A stretch of DNA of 64,000 nt from Pseudomonas rubra (lineage in GTDB: Bacteria; Pseudomonadota; Gammaproteobacteria; Pseudomonadales; Pseudomonadaceae). Numbering within the stretch: position 1 is the first letter of the stretch; the number at the start of each line of letters is the position of its first letter. The DNA lies in contig NZ_JAMDGZ010000047.1 in NCBI RefSeq assembly GCF_028656935.1, forward strand, positions 1 to 64,000, given 5' to 3'. The position numbers were made by a program, and so were the translations under genes. Below, in pieces: positions 52,567 through 60,957 of this stretch. The notes under the pieces are model-generated. The model saw only the letters and a list, made by a program, of their open reading frames with translations. It was not told the origin of the DNA and made no database searches.

Positions 52567-53472
52567 GTGGCTTCATTTTCTATGCTCTCAAGCCTCAAGA
52601 CATTCACGCGCTGGCGCCCCGAAGCCTCCGCGTTGCGCTGGGCAACCGCCCTGCTGTGCCTGGCTTCGGTTGCCTTCAACCTGGCAGTCTACCTGCTTGA
52701 ACGCCCGCTGCCGGCCGCCGCCCTGGCCCTGCAACTGATTGCCCTGCTGAGCATTGCCTGGCAGTTGCGCCAATGGGCCCGCTCGATTGCCCTGCGCCCT
52801 GCGGAGCTTGCCGACCGGCTGCTCAAGGTTCAGGAAAGCGAACGCCAGCGGCTGAGCCGCGAATTGCACGACGATATTGGCCAACTGCTGACCGCCGCCA
52901 AACTACAGGCCGACTGGCTGCAACGCCGTGCTCCGGCAGAGTTGCAGGAACATTGCAGCATGTTGCGCAGCACCCTCGATGACACCTTGGCCAATGTGCG
53001 CGATGTCTCGACCATCCTCAATCCACGGCAACTGACCAGCCTGGGCCTGGAGGCCAGCTTGCGCGCGCACCTGCTGCGCACCCTGGAGAACACCAACCTG
53101 CACTGGAGCCTGGAATGCCGCCAACGCCTGGGCGGTCTCCCGAAAGACATGGCGATTGCCGCCTTCCGCATTACCCAGGAAGCAGTGACCAACATCTTGC
53201 GCCATGCCAAGGCAAAGAACCTGGTGGTGCGCATTCAGCGCCAGTCCGAAGGACTGGCCCTGTCGATCAGTGATGATGGCCTGGGCTTTTTGCCCGCCAA
53301 CAGCCCGGCCGATGCAGGCCAACGCGGCATGGCCGGGATGCTCGAGCGCGCCGGCCTGCTCAATGGCACACTGTCGGTCAACAGCCAGCCTGGCCTGGGC
53401 ACCCAGATCGATGCTCTGTTTCCCTGGCCTCCCCGTACCCTCGAACGCGCCAAGACAAATAACGCCTCATGA
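52567..53472 (+). CDS. Membrane sensor histidine kinase, NarL/HisKA_3 type
   Basis: A 301-residue kinase with two N-terminal membrane helices (about 22-45 and 48-68) and a very short loop between them, so no separate sensor domain. The HisKA_3 H-box is SRELHDDIGQLLTAAKLQ near residue 97 and the HATPase has ITQEAVTNILRHAKAKN, DDGLGF and a G-rich lid. The start could be the GTG at 52567 or the ATG at 52582; the evidence does not decide. It overlaps its response regulator by four bases. The signal is unknown, probably sensed through the membrane helices. Confidence 0.85.
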   Translation: MASFSMLSSLKTFTRWRPEASALRWATALLCLASVAFNLAVYLLERPLPAAALALQLIALLSIAWQLRQWARSIALRPAELADRLLKVQESERQRLSRELHDDIGQLLTAAKLQADWLQRRAPAELQEHCSMLRSTLDDTLANVRDVSTILNPRQLTSLGLEASLRAHLLRTLENTNLHWSLECRQRLGGLPKDMAIAAFRITQEAVTNILRHAKAKNLVVRIQRQSEGLALSISDDGLGFLPANSPADAGQRGMAGMLERAGLLNGTLSVNSQPGLGTQIDALFPWPPRTLERAKTNNAS

Positions 53473-54128
53473 CCTGTACATTGCTGTTGGTGGACGACCA
53501 CTCACTGATCCGCGCAGGTGTTCGCGCACTGGTGTCCGACATACCCGGCTATGCCGTGATCGGTGAAGCCAATGACGGTGGCCAGGTGCCGGAACTGGTC
53601 ATGCAACTGGACCCGGACATCGTCCTGCTGGATATTTCCATGCGCAGCACCAGCGGCCTGGACGCCCTGGCCCGCTTGCGCGCCATCGGCTGTCGCTGCA
53701 AGGTCCTGATCCTCTCCATGCATACCGACCCGGAGCTGATCATGCAGGCACTGGAAAGCGGCGCCCATGGCTACCTGCTCAAGGACACCACCGCCACCGA
53801 GCTTGAACAGGCGCTGGCGGCGTTACGCAGCAACGAGCGCTACCTGAGCCCGGCGATCGCCCACACGGTGATCAACCAGGCGCTGCTGCATGCCCAGTCG
53901 GGCAAGCCGGAGGCAGCCGAAAAGCACAACCTGACCGCCCGCCAGCTGGAGATCCTGCGCCTGATCGTGCGCGGCAAATCGACCCGGGAAATCGCCCAGG
54001 GCCTGGGCCTGAGCATCAAGACCGTCGAGACCCACCGTTCGCAAATCATGAAACGCCTGCAGATCTACGATGTTGCTGGCCTGGTCCTGTTCGCCGTGCG
54101 CGAGCAGATCATCAGCCTTGACGACTGA
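53469..54128 (+). CDS. Response regulator, NarL/FixJ family
   Basis: A 219-residue regulator. The receiver has LLLVDDHSLIRAGV, the phosphoacceptor in IVLLDISMRSTSG (Asp55) and Lys in YLLKDTTATE. The LuxR-type helix-turn-helix is LTARQLEILRLIVRGKSTREIA through SIKTVETHRSQIMKRL. It is translationally coupled to its kinase by a four-base overlap. Its 3' end overlaps the convergent lipid kinase gene by 17 bases. Target genes are not identifiable here; the CheA-P1-like gene upstream is a neighbour only. Confidence 0.92.
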   Translation: MTCTLLLVDDHSLIRAGVRALVSDIPGYAVIGEANDGGQVPELVMQLDPDIVLLDISMRSTSGLDALARLRAIGCRCKVLILSMHTDPELIMQALESGAHGYLLKDTTATELEQALAALRSNERYLSPAIAHTVINQALLHAQSGKPEAAEKHNLTARQLEILRLIVRGKSTREIAQGLGLSIKTVETHRSQIMKRLQIYDVAGLVLFAVREQIISLDD

Positions 54129-55011
54129 GTAACGGCGAGTTCTGGGGCAAATGCACCCGCAAGGCTTGCGGCATTACTCGAAAGCACAGGTTGTCGCCCT
54201 GCAAGGGCTCGCCATCAAGGTTGATGTCCAGGCCTTGCGAACTCTTGATCTCGACCCAAGGCAAGCGCGCGCGGACAAACAGGCTTTCCAGACCCAAGCC
54301 GTCGCTGAGCAAGCCACGCAAAGTCCCGACCACTTCCTGGGGCGCCGGCAGAATACTGACCTCGAGCAAGCCATCGTCGACCTGGGCCTGCGGGCACAAC
54401 ACATGCCCACCCCCGGCCTGCCGACCATTGCCAATACCCAGCGCCAACAATTCGCCCTGCCACTGGAAATCCGGCCCCTGCAACTGCACCGAAGCGGCGC
54501 TCAGCTCACTGAAGCGCGACAGGCCGGTAAACAGGTAGGCCGCAGCGCCCAAGACCTTTTTCAGGTCTTCGCTGGTGTTGGCCGTGACCTGGCTGCCAAA
54601 GCCGCCAGTGGCCATATTCAAAAACACCTGCCCACCGACCTCCCCCAGATCAATCGCCTGCGCCGGCGCTTCCAACAGCGCCAGGGCCCGATCCGGCTCC
54701 AGCGGCACGCCAGCAGCCCTGGCAAAGTCATTGGCGGTACCCAACGCCAGCAACACCAGGCTGGTGTCAGTACCTGCGCGCGCCATGGCCTCGGCCACAT
54801 CGCGCAAGGTGCCATCGCCGCCAGCCGCGACCAACTGCGGGTAACCGGCGGCCAATGCTTCTTGCACCAGGCGCTGGGCATCTCCACCCTCCCAGGTCAG
54901 GCGCACCTCCAACTGCCAGCCACGCTCACGCATGGCGGCCACTGCGGCGCGTACCTCTTCATTCATGGCTTGCTTGCCATGCAGGATCATCAATGCCTTT
55001 TGCTGCGCCAT
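54112..55011 (-). CDS. yegS: Lipid kinase, YegS family
   Basis: A 299-residue diacylglycerol-kinase-fold enzyme that phosphorylates phosphatidylglycerol or related lipids in E. coli YegS. Seen: AAGGDGTLRDVAEAM near residues 63-77 (ATP-binding GGDGT), ALGTANDFARAAGVPL, NMATGGFGSQVTANTSEDLKK and the C-terminal LDINLDGEPLQGD. No membrane segments. It converges with the response regulator gene, overlapping it by 17 bases, so the two are unlikely to be highly transcribed together. Confidence 0.9.
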   Translation of the reverse strand: MAQQKALMILHGKQAMNEEVRAAVAAMRERGWQLEVRLTWEGGDAQRLVQEALAAGYPQLVAAGGDGTLRDVAEAMARAGTDTSLVLLALGTANDFARAAGVPLEPDRALALLEAPAQAIDLGEVGGQVFLNMATGGFGSQVTANTSEDLKKVLGAAAYLFTGLSRFSELSAASVQLQGPDFQWQGELLALGIGNGRQAGGGHVLCPQAQVDDGLLEVSILPAPQEVVGTLRGLLSDGLGLESLFVRARLPWVEIKSSQGLDINLDGEPLQGDNLCFRVMPQALRVHLPQNSPLLSRQG

Positions 55012-55291
55012 GTGTGCATTCCCCGAACAATTGAGCGTCGAATATCTCGACCTTTTCCAGCACGCCTTTACTGCACCGCATTTGAGTTTTATGCAGTGAT
55101 TCGCACACCGTTCATATAAATATCATTGAAAGCTTCGCCGCCTAGGAGCATCATTCGACAAATATTTGGCCTTCACGGAAGATGCCAGTGGTAAAAGTCA
55201 TTTTATTGACTCATTGCGCAAAAGCCTGCCTGGTTGCTCTGTTTACTGTTGCTGCACTGCCCCGGCAGTGCCTCTGACTCGAGGCTGTGAG

Positions 55292-56746
55292 ATGAGTGTT
55301 CTGATTCCCTGCATCATCGCTGGTGGCGCTGGCACCCGTCTGTGGCCGGTCTCCCGGGAGACCATGCCCAAGCCGTTCATGCGCCTGCCCGATGGCCAGA
55401 GCCTGCTGCAAAAGACCTTTAGCCGCGCCAGCCGACTGGCCGACGTCGAGCGGGTCTTGACCGTGACCAATCGCGACGTGTTCTTCCGCACCCAGGACGA
55501 ATTCCGCCAACTGAACAAAGCCAACCTGGCCCTGGATTACATCCTTGAGCCTATCGGCCGCAACACTGCAGCTGCAATCGCCGCCGCCGCCCTGCACTGC
55601 GCCCGCCTTTATGGCGAAGACGCACAATTGCTGGTATTGCCCGCCGACCACCTGATCACCGACCTCAACGCTTTCGAACAGGCCGTCAACCAGGCTCGGG
55701 CCCTGGCCGCCCAAGGCTGGCTGACCACCTTCGGCCTGGTGCCAAGCCGCGCCGAAACCGGTTTTGGCTACATCGAAAAAGGTCAGCCCCTGGACGCCAA
55801 CGGTTTCAAGGTCGCACGCTTTGTCGAAAAGCCCGACGCTCAAACCGCACAACACTACCTCGACGGCGGACAGCACCTGTGGAATGCCGGCATGTTCTGC
55901 ATGCGCGTCGATGCCATCCTCCATGAGCTGGAACAGCACACCCCGCAGTTGCTGGCGGCGGTCAATCACTGCCTGGCCCTGAGCCCTTGCAAGGAAGGCG
56001 CACGCGAGCGCCAGGTGGAACTGGACCCGGACAGCTTTGCCCTGGTGGCAGACATCTCCATCGATTATGCCGTGATGGAAGTGTCGCAACAGGTCGCGGT
56101 ACTGCCCAGCCAGTTCGGCTGGAGCGATATCGGTAGCTGGGAGGCGGTTCGCGCGCTCAAGGCCGGTGATCACCAAGGCAACCGCTGCACCGGCGAAACC
56201 GTGCTGCACGATGTGCGCAATTGCTACATAGACTCGCCTCGGCGCCTGGTCGGCGCGGTAGGCCTGGACAACCTGATCATCATCGACACCCCCGACGCCC
56301 TGCTGATTGCCGATGCCGCGCGCAGCCAGGAGGTCAAGGTGATCGCCCAGCAGCTCAAGCGTCAGGGTCACGACGCCTACCGCCTGCACCGCACCGTCAA
56401 CCGGCCGTGGGGCACCTACACCGTGCTCGAGGAAGGCCCGCGCTTCAAGATCAAGCGCATCATGGTCCGCCCCGAGGCCTCGTTATCACTGCAAATGCAC
56501 CACCACCGCAGCGAGCACTGGATCGTGGTCAGCGGCATGGCCTGTGTCACCAATGGTGAAGAAGAATTTCTGCTCGACACCAACGAATCGACTTTCATCA
56601 AACCCGGCCGGGTACACCGCCTGACCAACCCGGGCGTGATCGATCTGGTGATGATTGAAGTACAAAGTGGCGAATACCTGGGCGAGGATGACATCGTGCG
56701 CTTTACTGATATCTATGGACGCGCCCCGGAGCCAGCCGCAAGCTGA
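55292..56746 (+). CDS. Mannose-1-phosphate guanylyltransferase / mannose-6-phosphate isomerase
   Basis: A 484-residue bifunctional type II enzyme like AlgA, PslB or WbpW, making GDP-mannose from mannose-6-P. The N-terminal nucleotidyltransferase has IIAGGAGTRLWPVSRETMPK at residues 9-28, LPADHLI and FVEKPD. The C-terminal cupin isomerase has RPEASLSLQMHHHRSEHWIV near 400-420. The ATG starts MSVLIPCIIAG with GAGG eight bases upstream; longer frames are not conserved. Followed by a glycosyltransferase 65 bases later, suggesting a small polysaccharide unit. Which polysaccharide it serves cannot be told, so no symbol is given. Confidence 0.93.
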   Translation: MSVLIPCIIAGGAGTRLWPVSRETMPKPFMRLPDGQSLLQKTFSRASRLADVERVLTVTNRDVFFRTQDEFRQLNKANLALDYILEPIGRNTAAAIAAAALHCARLYGEDAQLLVLPADHLITDLNAFEQAVNQARALAAQGWLTTFGLVPSRAETGFGYIEKGQPLDANGFKVARFVEKPDAQTAQHYLDGGQHLWNAGMFCMRVDAILHELEQHTPQLLAAVNHCLALSPCKEGARERQVELDPDSFALVADISIDYAVMEVSQQVAVLPSQFGWSDIGSWEAVRALKAGDHQGNRCTGETVLHDVRNCYIDSPRRLVGAVGLDNLIIIDTPDALLIADAARSQEVKVIAQQLKRQGHDAYRLHRTVNRPWGTYTVLEEGPRFKIKRIMVRPEASLSLQMHHHRSEHWIVVSGMACVTNGEEEFLLDTNESTFIKPGRVHRLTNPGVIDLVMIEVQSGEYLGEDDIVRFTDIYGRAPEPAAS

Positions 56747-56811
56747 CTGCCACGACGCGTCCATTTTCATTTGCATGCCGTTACCTGCCTTAACACAGAG
56801 GAAAAGGGGTC

Positions 56812-58059
56812 ATGCGTGTACTCTGGACACTACCTTACTTACCCTGGCCAACCACCAGCGGCGGCAAAACCCGGCAATACCACCTGCTGCGCAGCCTGGC
56901 GCAGCGCGGTCATCGCATCACCCTGCTGGTGCAATCCAAAGTGCCTCCCAGCGAGGCAGCACGGCAGGCGTTGGAGCCTTTTCTCGAACGCCTGATCGTG
57001 CTCCCCAGACGGCCCTTGCACAGCCCGCTGAACCTGCTGGCGGCGATCTACGCAAGCTACCCGATGCGCGCCAGCATCAATGGCCTCGCGCCGCACCTGC
57101 GTCATCGCTTCGAGCAAATGCTGGACGAGCCGTGGGATGTCATCCAGATCGAACACAGCTACAGCTTCCAGCCATTCGAAAAAGCCCTGCAGGCACGCGG
57201 GCTGCCGTTCTTGCTCAGCGAACACACGATCGAATCGATAAGCGGCGCTGCCTGTCACGATCGCCTGCCGCTGTGGCTGCGCCCGTTCAATGCGTTCGAT
57301 CGCTGGCGCTACCGGCGCTGGGAGAACCGCGTGCTGAGCCAGGCTCACGAAGTGGTTGCGGTCAGCCCAACCGATGCTGCGCATATCAGCCAGGTGACCG
57401 GCCACCCCACCTCGGTAGTGATCAACGGTGTCGACTGCGCGCACTACCAGAACATCCAGCCCGCACTGCACAGCCAGCGCCTGCTGTTTGTCGGCAACTT
57501 CGAGTATGGCGCTAACCTTGAGGCCATCGAATGGGCACTGGAAGACATTCTTCCGCAAGTCTGGCTGAGCAATCCGGCGGTACGCCTGGCCGTGGTTGGC
57601 CACGCGCTGCCACCCAGCTGGAAACTGCGCTGGAGCGACCCACGGATTGAATGGGTGGGCTACTTGCCTGATCTGCGCGAACTGCAACGTCAATCGGCAA
57701 TCTTCTTCGCGCCACTGCGTTACGGCGGCGGCTCGAAAATCAAGGTGCTCGAGGCCATGGCCGCCGGGCTGCCGGTGGTCACCACGGAAAAAGGCGTTTC
57801 AGGCTTGCAGGTAACCCAGGGTGAACACTACCTGGCCAGCGATGACGGCGGTCAGTTGGCACTGATGATCACCCAGTTGCTCAACCAGCCGTGGCGCATG
57901 CGCCAGCTGTCGCAAGCAGCGCGGGAGTTTGTCTGCAGCCAGCACGACTGGAGCGTCGCCGCCGGCCAGCTGGAAAGCGTACACGCACGCCCCAGCCTGC
58001 GGGCACCCAGCGGCGCCGAGCTGGTGGACGCCCCCTTGCTGAGCCGCTCAGCCAAGTAG
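56812..58059 (+). CDS. Glycosyltransferase, family 4 (GT-B)
   Basis: A 415-residue GT-B enzyme. The acceptor half starts MRVLWTLPYLPWPTTSGGKTR. The donor half has VINGVDCAHYQ, LLFVGNFEYGANLEAIEWAL and the GT4 motif SKIKVLEAMAAGLPVVTTEKG (E-x7-E type, near residues 305-325). No signal peptide; cytoplasmic or membrane-associated by its surface. With the upstream GDP-mannose enzyme it may transfer mannose in an exopolysaccharide or LPS pathway, but that is inference. Its end overlaps the convergent moeA gene by 12 bases. Confidence 0.88.
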   Translation: MRVLWTLPYLPWPTTSGGKTRQYHLLRSLAQRGHRITLLVQSKVPPSEAARQALEPFLERLIVLPRRPLHSPLNLLAAIYASYPMRASINGLAPHLRHRFEQMLDEPWDVIQIEHSYSFQPFEKALQARGLPFLLSEHTIESISGAACHDRLPLWLRPFNAFDRWRYRRWENRVLSQAHEVVAVSPTDAAHISQVTGHPTSVVINGVDCAHYQNIQPALHSQRLLFVGNFEYGANLEAIEWALEDILPQVWLSNPAVRLAVVGHALPPSWKLRWSDPRIEWVGYLPDLRELQRQSAIFFAPLRYGGGSKIKVLEAMAAGLPVVTTEKGVSGLQVTQGEHYLASDDGGQLALMITQLLNQPWRMRQLSQAAREFVCSQHDWSVAAGQLESVHARPSLRAPSGAELVDAPLLSRSAK

Positions 58060-59250
58060 TTCGCTCAAGGGAATGAACTGGACGATGTCGCCTTTGCCCG
58101 GGGTGTGGCCCTCACGGACTTCGACCAATCCCTCGGCCCAGGCGGCGCTGCGCAGCACGCCGGAGCTCTGGTTCTTGTAGATCAGCGCGCTACCCTGCTC
58201 CAGCCGGCCGCGTAAATACTCACGGCGATTGCCAGCCTTGGGCCAGTCGAAACCGGCCGGAACCGGAAATTGCAACGGCGTGACATCGCCAACGCCCTGA
58301 CGGCGCAGCAGGTAGGGCCGGGTCAGCAGGCCGAAGGTCACCAGGGTCGAGGCCGGATTGCCTGGCAACCCAATCACCGGCACACCTTTGTAATGGCCGA
58401 AGGTCAACGGCTTGCCGGGCTTGATCGCCAGCTTCCACAGCGACAGTTCGCCCTCTTCGCGCAAGGCGATACCCAAGTAATCCGCCTCACCCACCGACAC
58501 ACCGCCCGTGGAGAGAATCAGGTCAACCGCCTGCAAAGCCGCCAGGCAATCGCGGGTGGTCTGCAGGTCATCGGCAATGATACCGGCATCGATCACTTCG
58601 CAGCCCAGGCGCTGCAACCAGCTGCCGAGCAAACGCCGGTTGCTGTTGTAGATTTGCCCAGGCCCCAGAGGCAAGCCAGGCTCGACCAACTCGTCGCCGG
58701 TGGACAACACCGCCACCCTCACCCGCCGCACCACAGTCAGCTCGGCACAGCCCAGCGATGCCGCCAACCCCAGCTCGATTGGCCCGAGTCGCGTACCTGC
58801 CGCCAGCACCGCTTCACCGGCCCGGGTCTCCTGACCTTGCGGCCGGATGTTCTGACCCTCACGCAAAGGCTCGCTGAAGCGTATGCGCTGATCGTCCAGC
58901 ACTTCGGCGTTTTCCTGCATCTCGACGCAATCGGCGCCCAGTGGCAGCGGCGCGCCGGTAAAAATCCGCGCGCAGGTGCCCGGCTGCAATGGCTCGGGGG
59001 AATGCCCGGCGAACACCCGCTGGCTGACCGCTAACGGCTCGCCGGTCCAGTCGGCCAGGCGCAAGGCATAACCGTCCATGGCACTGTTTGGCCAGGGCGG
59101 CAGGTCGAGGCTCGACACCAGCTCCCGGGCCAGCACGCGGCCCTCGGCGGCGGCCAGGGGAACCTGTTCGGTCTCCTTGATAGGCGCAGCCTCAGCCAGC
59201 GCCAGCAATTTGTCCAGGGCGTCTTCGACCGGCATCAACACAGTGGACAT
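58048..59250 (-). CDS. moeA: Molybdopterin molybdenumtransferase MoeA
   Basis: A 400-residue enzyme inserting molybdate into adenylated molybdopterin. Seen: SMDGYALR-like SAMDGYALRLADW near residue 62, a central VLSTGDELVEPG with SNRRLL, the STGGVSVGEADY substrate motif near 248-260, VIGLPGNPAST near 305, and the C-terminal barrel. Starts MSTVLMPVEDALDK at 59250, inside a longer frame. It follows moaB by seven bases on the minus strand, forming a molybdenum-cofactor operon. Confidence 0.95.
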   Translation of the reverse strand: MSTVLMPVEDALDKLLALAEAAPIKETEQVPLAAAEGRVLARELVSSLDLPPWPNSAMDGYALRLADWTGEPLAVSQRVFAGHSPEPLQPGTCARIFTGAPLPLGADCVEMQENAEVLDDQRIRFSEPLREGQNIRPQGQETRAGEAVLAAGTRLGPIELGLAASLGCAELTVVRRVRVAVLSTGDELVEPGLPLGPGQIYNSNRRLLGSWLQRLGCEVIDAGIIADDLQTTRDCLAALQAVDLILSTGGVSVGEADYLGIALREEGELSLWKLAIKPGKPLTFGHYKGVPVIGLPGNPASTLVTFGLLTRPYLLRRQGVGDVTPLQFPVPAGFDWPKAGNRREYLRGRLEQGSALIYKNQSSGVLRSAAWAEGLVEVREGHTPGKGDIVQFIPLSELLG

Positions 59251-59257
59251 GGACGCC

Positions 59258-59797
59258 TCACCCACGGCTTTCGCAGGGCGCGGCCTGCTTGAGGTGGGTA
59301 ACGAAGTTGCAAGGCCGGTGACGGGCATCCAGCTGCTCGGCGAGGATGCCGTCCCAACCGGTGCGCACCGCGTTGGTCGAGCCTGGCAGGCAGCACACCA
59401 GGGTGCCATTGGCCAGCCCGGCAAGCGCCCTGGACTGCACGGTGGACGTCCCGATATCGGCCAGGGAAATGTGCCGGAACAGCTCGCCGAAACCATCGAC
59501 CTGCTTGTCCAGCAGGCAGGCTACCGCCTCCGGCGTGCTGTCGCGACCCGTGAAGCCGGTACCGCCGGTGATCAACACGACTTGCACCTGCTCGTCGGCA
59601 ATCCAGGTTGCGACCTGGGCACGGATCTTGTACAGGTCATCCTTGAGCAGTACCCGCGCGGCCAGGGTATGGCCAGCCTCGCTCAGACGGTCGACGAACA
59701 CTTGACCTGAGGTATCGGTTTCCAGGGTGCGGGTATCGCTGACCGTCAGTACGGCAATGTTCAGCGGCACGAACGGTACATCTGCCTTGGCTTTCAT
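59258..59797 (-). CDS. moaB: Molybdenum cofactor biosynthesis protein MoaB
   Basis: A 179-residue MoaB/Mog-family protein that adenylates molybdopterin. Seen: NIAVLTVSDTRTLETDTSG at residues 13-31, LITGGTGFTGRDSTPEAV near 75-92 (the MPT-binding TGGTG motif) and LPGSTNAVRTGWDGIL near 136-151. The small extension at the N-terminus is normal. First gene of the moaB-moeA operon and divergent from the DUF903-type lipoprotein gene. Confidence 0.94.
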   Translation of the reverse strand: MKAKADVPFVPLNIAVLTVSDTRTLETDTSGQVFVDRLSEAGHTLAARVLLKDDLYKIRAQVATWIADEQVQVVLITGGTGFTGRDSTPEAVACLLDKQVDGFGELFRHISLADIGTSTVQSRALAGLANGTLVCCLPGSTNAVRTGWDGILAEQLDARHRPCNFVTHLKQAAPCESRG

Positions 59798-59994
59798 GAG
59801 ACCTTGAATCCATTGATAGGAACGAATGAGCGGTGTTATATCACAGCCCCGCCAGCCTCGCGCCCGGCACGGCCCAAGGCATTGTTGCCAGTCAATAGTG
59901 CTGGATTGGCGCTATGCTGCAATCTGTATGGAACTTGCGCAGGCGCTCTGCGTCTCAAGAAACATTACGCACCATCCTTTATTGGAGAACCACA

Positions 59995-60216
59995 ATGATT
60001 CAACGGACTCTTCCCGCTTTCCTGCTTGCCCTGGGTCTCGGCACTCTGGCTGGTTGCGCTTCGCCGACCGTCATCACCCTGAACGATGGTCGCGAAATCC
60101 AGGCGGTCGACACTCCGCAATACGATGAAGACTCGGGCTTCTACGAATTCGAACAACTGGACGGCAAGCGCACCCGCATCAACAAGGATCAGGTCCGTAC
60201 CGTCAAGGATCTGTGA
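59995..60216 (+). CDS. Small YgdI/YgdR-type lipoprotein (DUF903)
   Basis: A 73-residue lipoprotein: signal ALGLGTLAGC with the lipobox cysteine near residue 21, then a compact SH3-like domain (VITLNDGREIQAVDTPQYDEDSGFYEF and KRTRINKDQVRTVKDL), typical of the DUF903 family. A TTGGAGAACCACA site precedes the ATG. It is upstream of tRNA-Pro by 64 bases. Function unknown. Confidence 0.92.
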   Translation: MIQRTLPAFLLALGLGTLAGCASPTVITLNDGREIQAVDTPQYDEDSGFYEFEQLDGKRTRINKDQVRTVKDL

Positions 60217-60243
60217 TCTGATCGACAAGCCGCTTTCGAGGGC

Positions 60244-60271
60244 TTGCCGATAAGACAAGTTTGAGTAATAT
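60244..60271 (+). promoter_or_regulatory. Probable tRNA-Pro promoter
   Basis: TTGCCG (60244-60249), 16-base spacer, TAATAT (60266-60271), placed 10 bases before the mature tRNA 5' end. Each box matches consensus at four of six positions. Confidence 0.55.
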
Positions 60272-60280
60272 TTTCTCCAT

Positions 60281-60357
60281 CGGAGTGTAGCGCAGCCAGG
60301 TAGCGCGTCTCGTTCGGGACGAGAAGGCCGCAGGTTCGAATCCTGTCTCTCCGACCA
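60281..60357 (+). tRNA. tRNA-Pro (anticodon CGG)
   Basis: A 77-base cloverleaf with encoded CCA. Anticodon arm TCTCG-TTCGGGA-CGAGA gives anticodon CGG (reads CCG). The D-arm (AGCGCAGCCAGGTAGCGC) and T-arm (GCAGG-TTCGAAT-CCTGT) are standard. The acceptor arm CGGAGTG/CTCTCCG has a T-T mismatch at the sixth pair. Overall form agrees with bacterial tRNA-Pro. Confidence 0.95.
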
Positions 60358-60369
60358 GCTTGCTCAGCG

Positions 60370-60396
60370 AAAAAGCCCGCCCCGCGCGGGCTTTTT
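60370..60396 (+). terminator. Rho-independent terminator after tRNA-Pro
   Basis: AAAAAGCCCGC pairs with GCGGGCTTTTT around a CCCGC loop (60370-60380 with 60386-60396), giving a T run at the end, 12 bases after the tRNA. Confidence 0.95.
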
Positions 60397-60488
60397 CGTG
60401 CCTGGCAGATGAGTTGCAATGGCCAGCATTGCGCGGCGGCGGCGCTGCCAGCAGAATGCGCGCCTTTCGAACATCGAGGTTGATTCAC

Positions 60489-60863
60489 ATGCGTAAGACT
60501 TTTGTCGCCCTGACCCTGGGCCTGCTGTGCGCACAAGGCGCCGTGGCCGGTGATGGCCAGACCGCTGTAGGCGGCGGCCTGGGTGGCGTGCTGGGTAACG
60601 TGGTCGGGCAGCAGCTTGGCGGTAGCACCGGCGCGGCCATTGGTGCAGGCGTCGGCGGCGCGGCAGGCAGCGCCATGGGCGCGAAGAAAGGCAACAAGAC
60701 CAAGGCGGCCATTGGTGGCGGCCTGGGTTCGGCCGGTGGCTCGCTGGTTGGCGGCAAGCTGGGCGGCAGCACCGGGTCGGCAATCGGTGCCGGCCTGGGC
60801 GGCGCAGCAGGCGGTGCACTGGGCAACAACCTGGCGGACAGCCATCGCAAGAAGCGCCACTGA
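60489..60863 (+). CDS. Glycine-zipper exported protein
   Basis: A 124-residue protein with a signal peptide (MRKTFVALTLGLLCAQGAVAG) and a repetitive Gly/Ala-rich body. Three or more GxxxG zipper blocks (for example GGGLGGVLGNVVGQQLGG and GAAIGAGVGGAAGSAMG) are separated by a lysine-rich AKKGNKTK insert. The tail is basic (SHRKKRH). Such proteins commonly associate with the outer membrane or form oligomers; a specific role is not known. The ATG is inside a longer frame that begins before the signal. Confidence 0.85.
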   Translation: MRKTFVALTLGLLCAQGAVAGDGQTAVGGGLGGVLGNVVGQQLGGSTGAAIGAGVGGAAGSAMGAKKGNKTKAAIGGGLGSAGGSLVGGKLGGSTGSAIGAGLGGAAGGALGNNLADSHRKKRH

Positions 60864-60865
60864 TC

Positions 60866-60890
60866 TGTGGGAGCGGGCTTGCCCCGCGAT
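60866..60890. repeat. Single REP element, CGCGGGGCAAGCCCGC variant
   Basis: TGTGGGAGCGGGCTTGCCCCGCGAT, a standard REP arm beginning three bases after the glycine-zipper stop codon. No partner copy is present. Confidence 0.85.
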
Positions 60891-60904
60891 GATTCCCTAC
60901 TCCA

Positions 60905-60942
60905 AAAACAAACAACCCCCTATTCAGGGGGTTGTTTGTTTT
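60905..60942. terminator. Bidirectional terminator
   Basis: A 16-bp inverted repeat (60905-60920 with 60927-60942) ending in CCCCC/GGGGG around TATTCA. T-rich arms give T tracts on both strands. Serves the convergent glycine-zipper gene and mqo. Confidence 0.9.
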
Positions 60943-60957
60943 CAGCACAGCAACAGC

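Noticed and set aside
60281..60357. tRNA-Pro as an integration site for a genomic island
   Set aside because: No integrase gene and no repeated tRNA 3' end was noticed in the following sequence; flanking genes are core.
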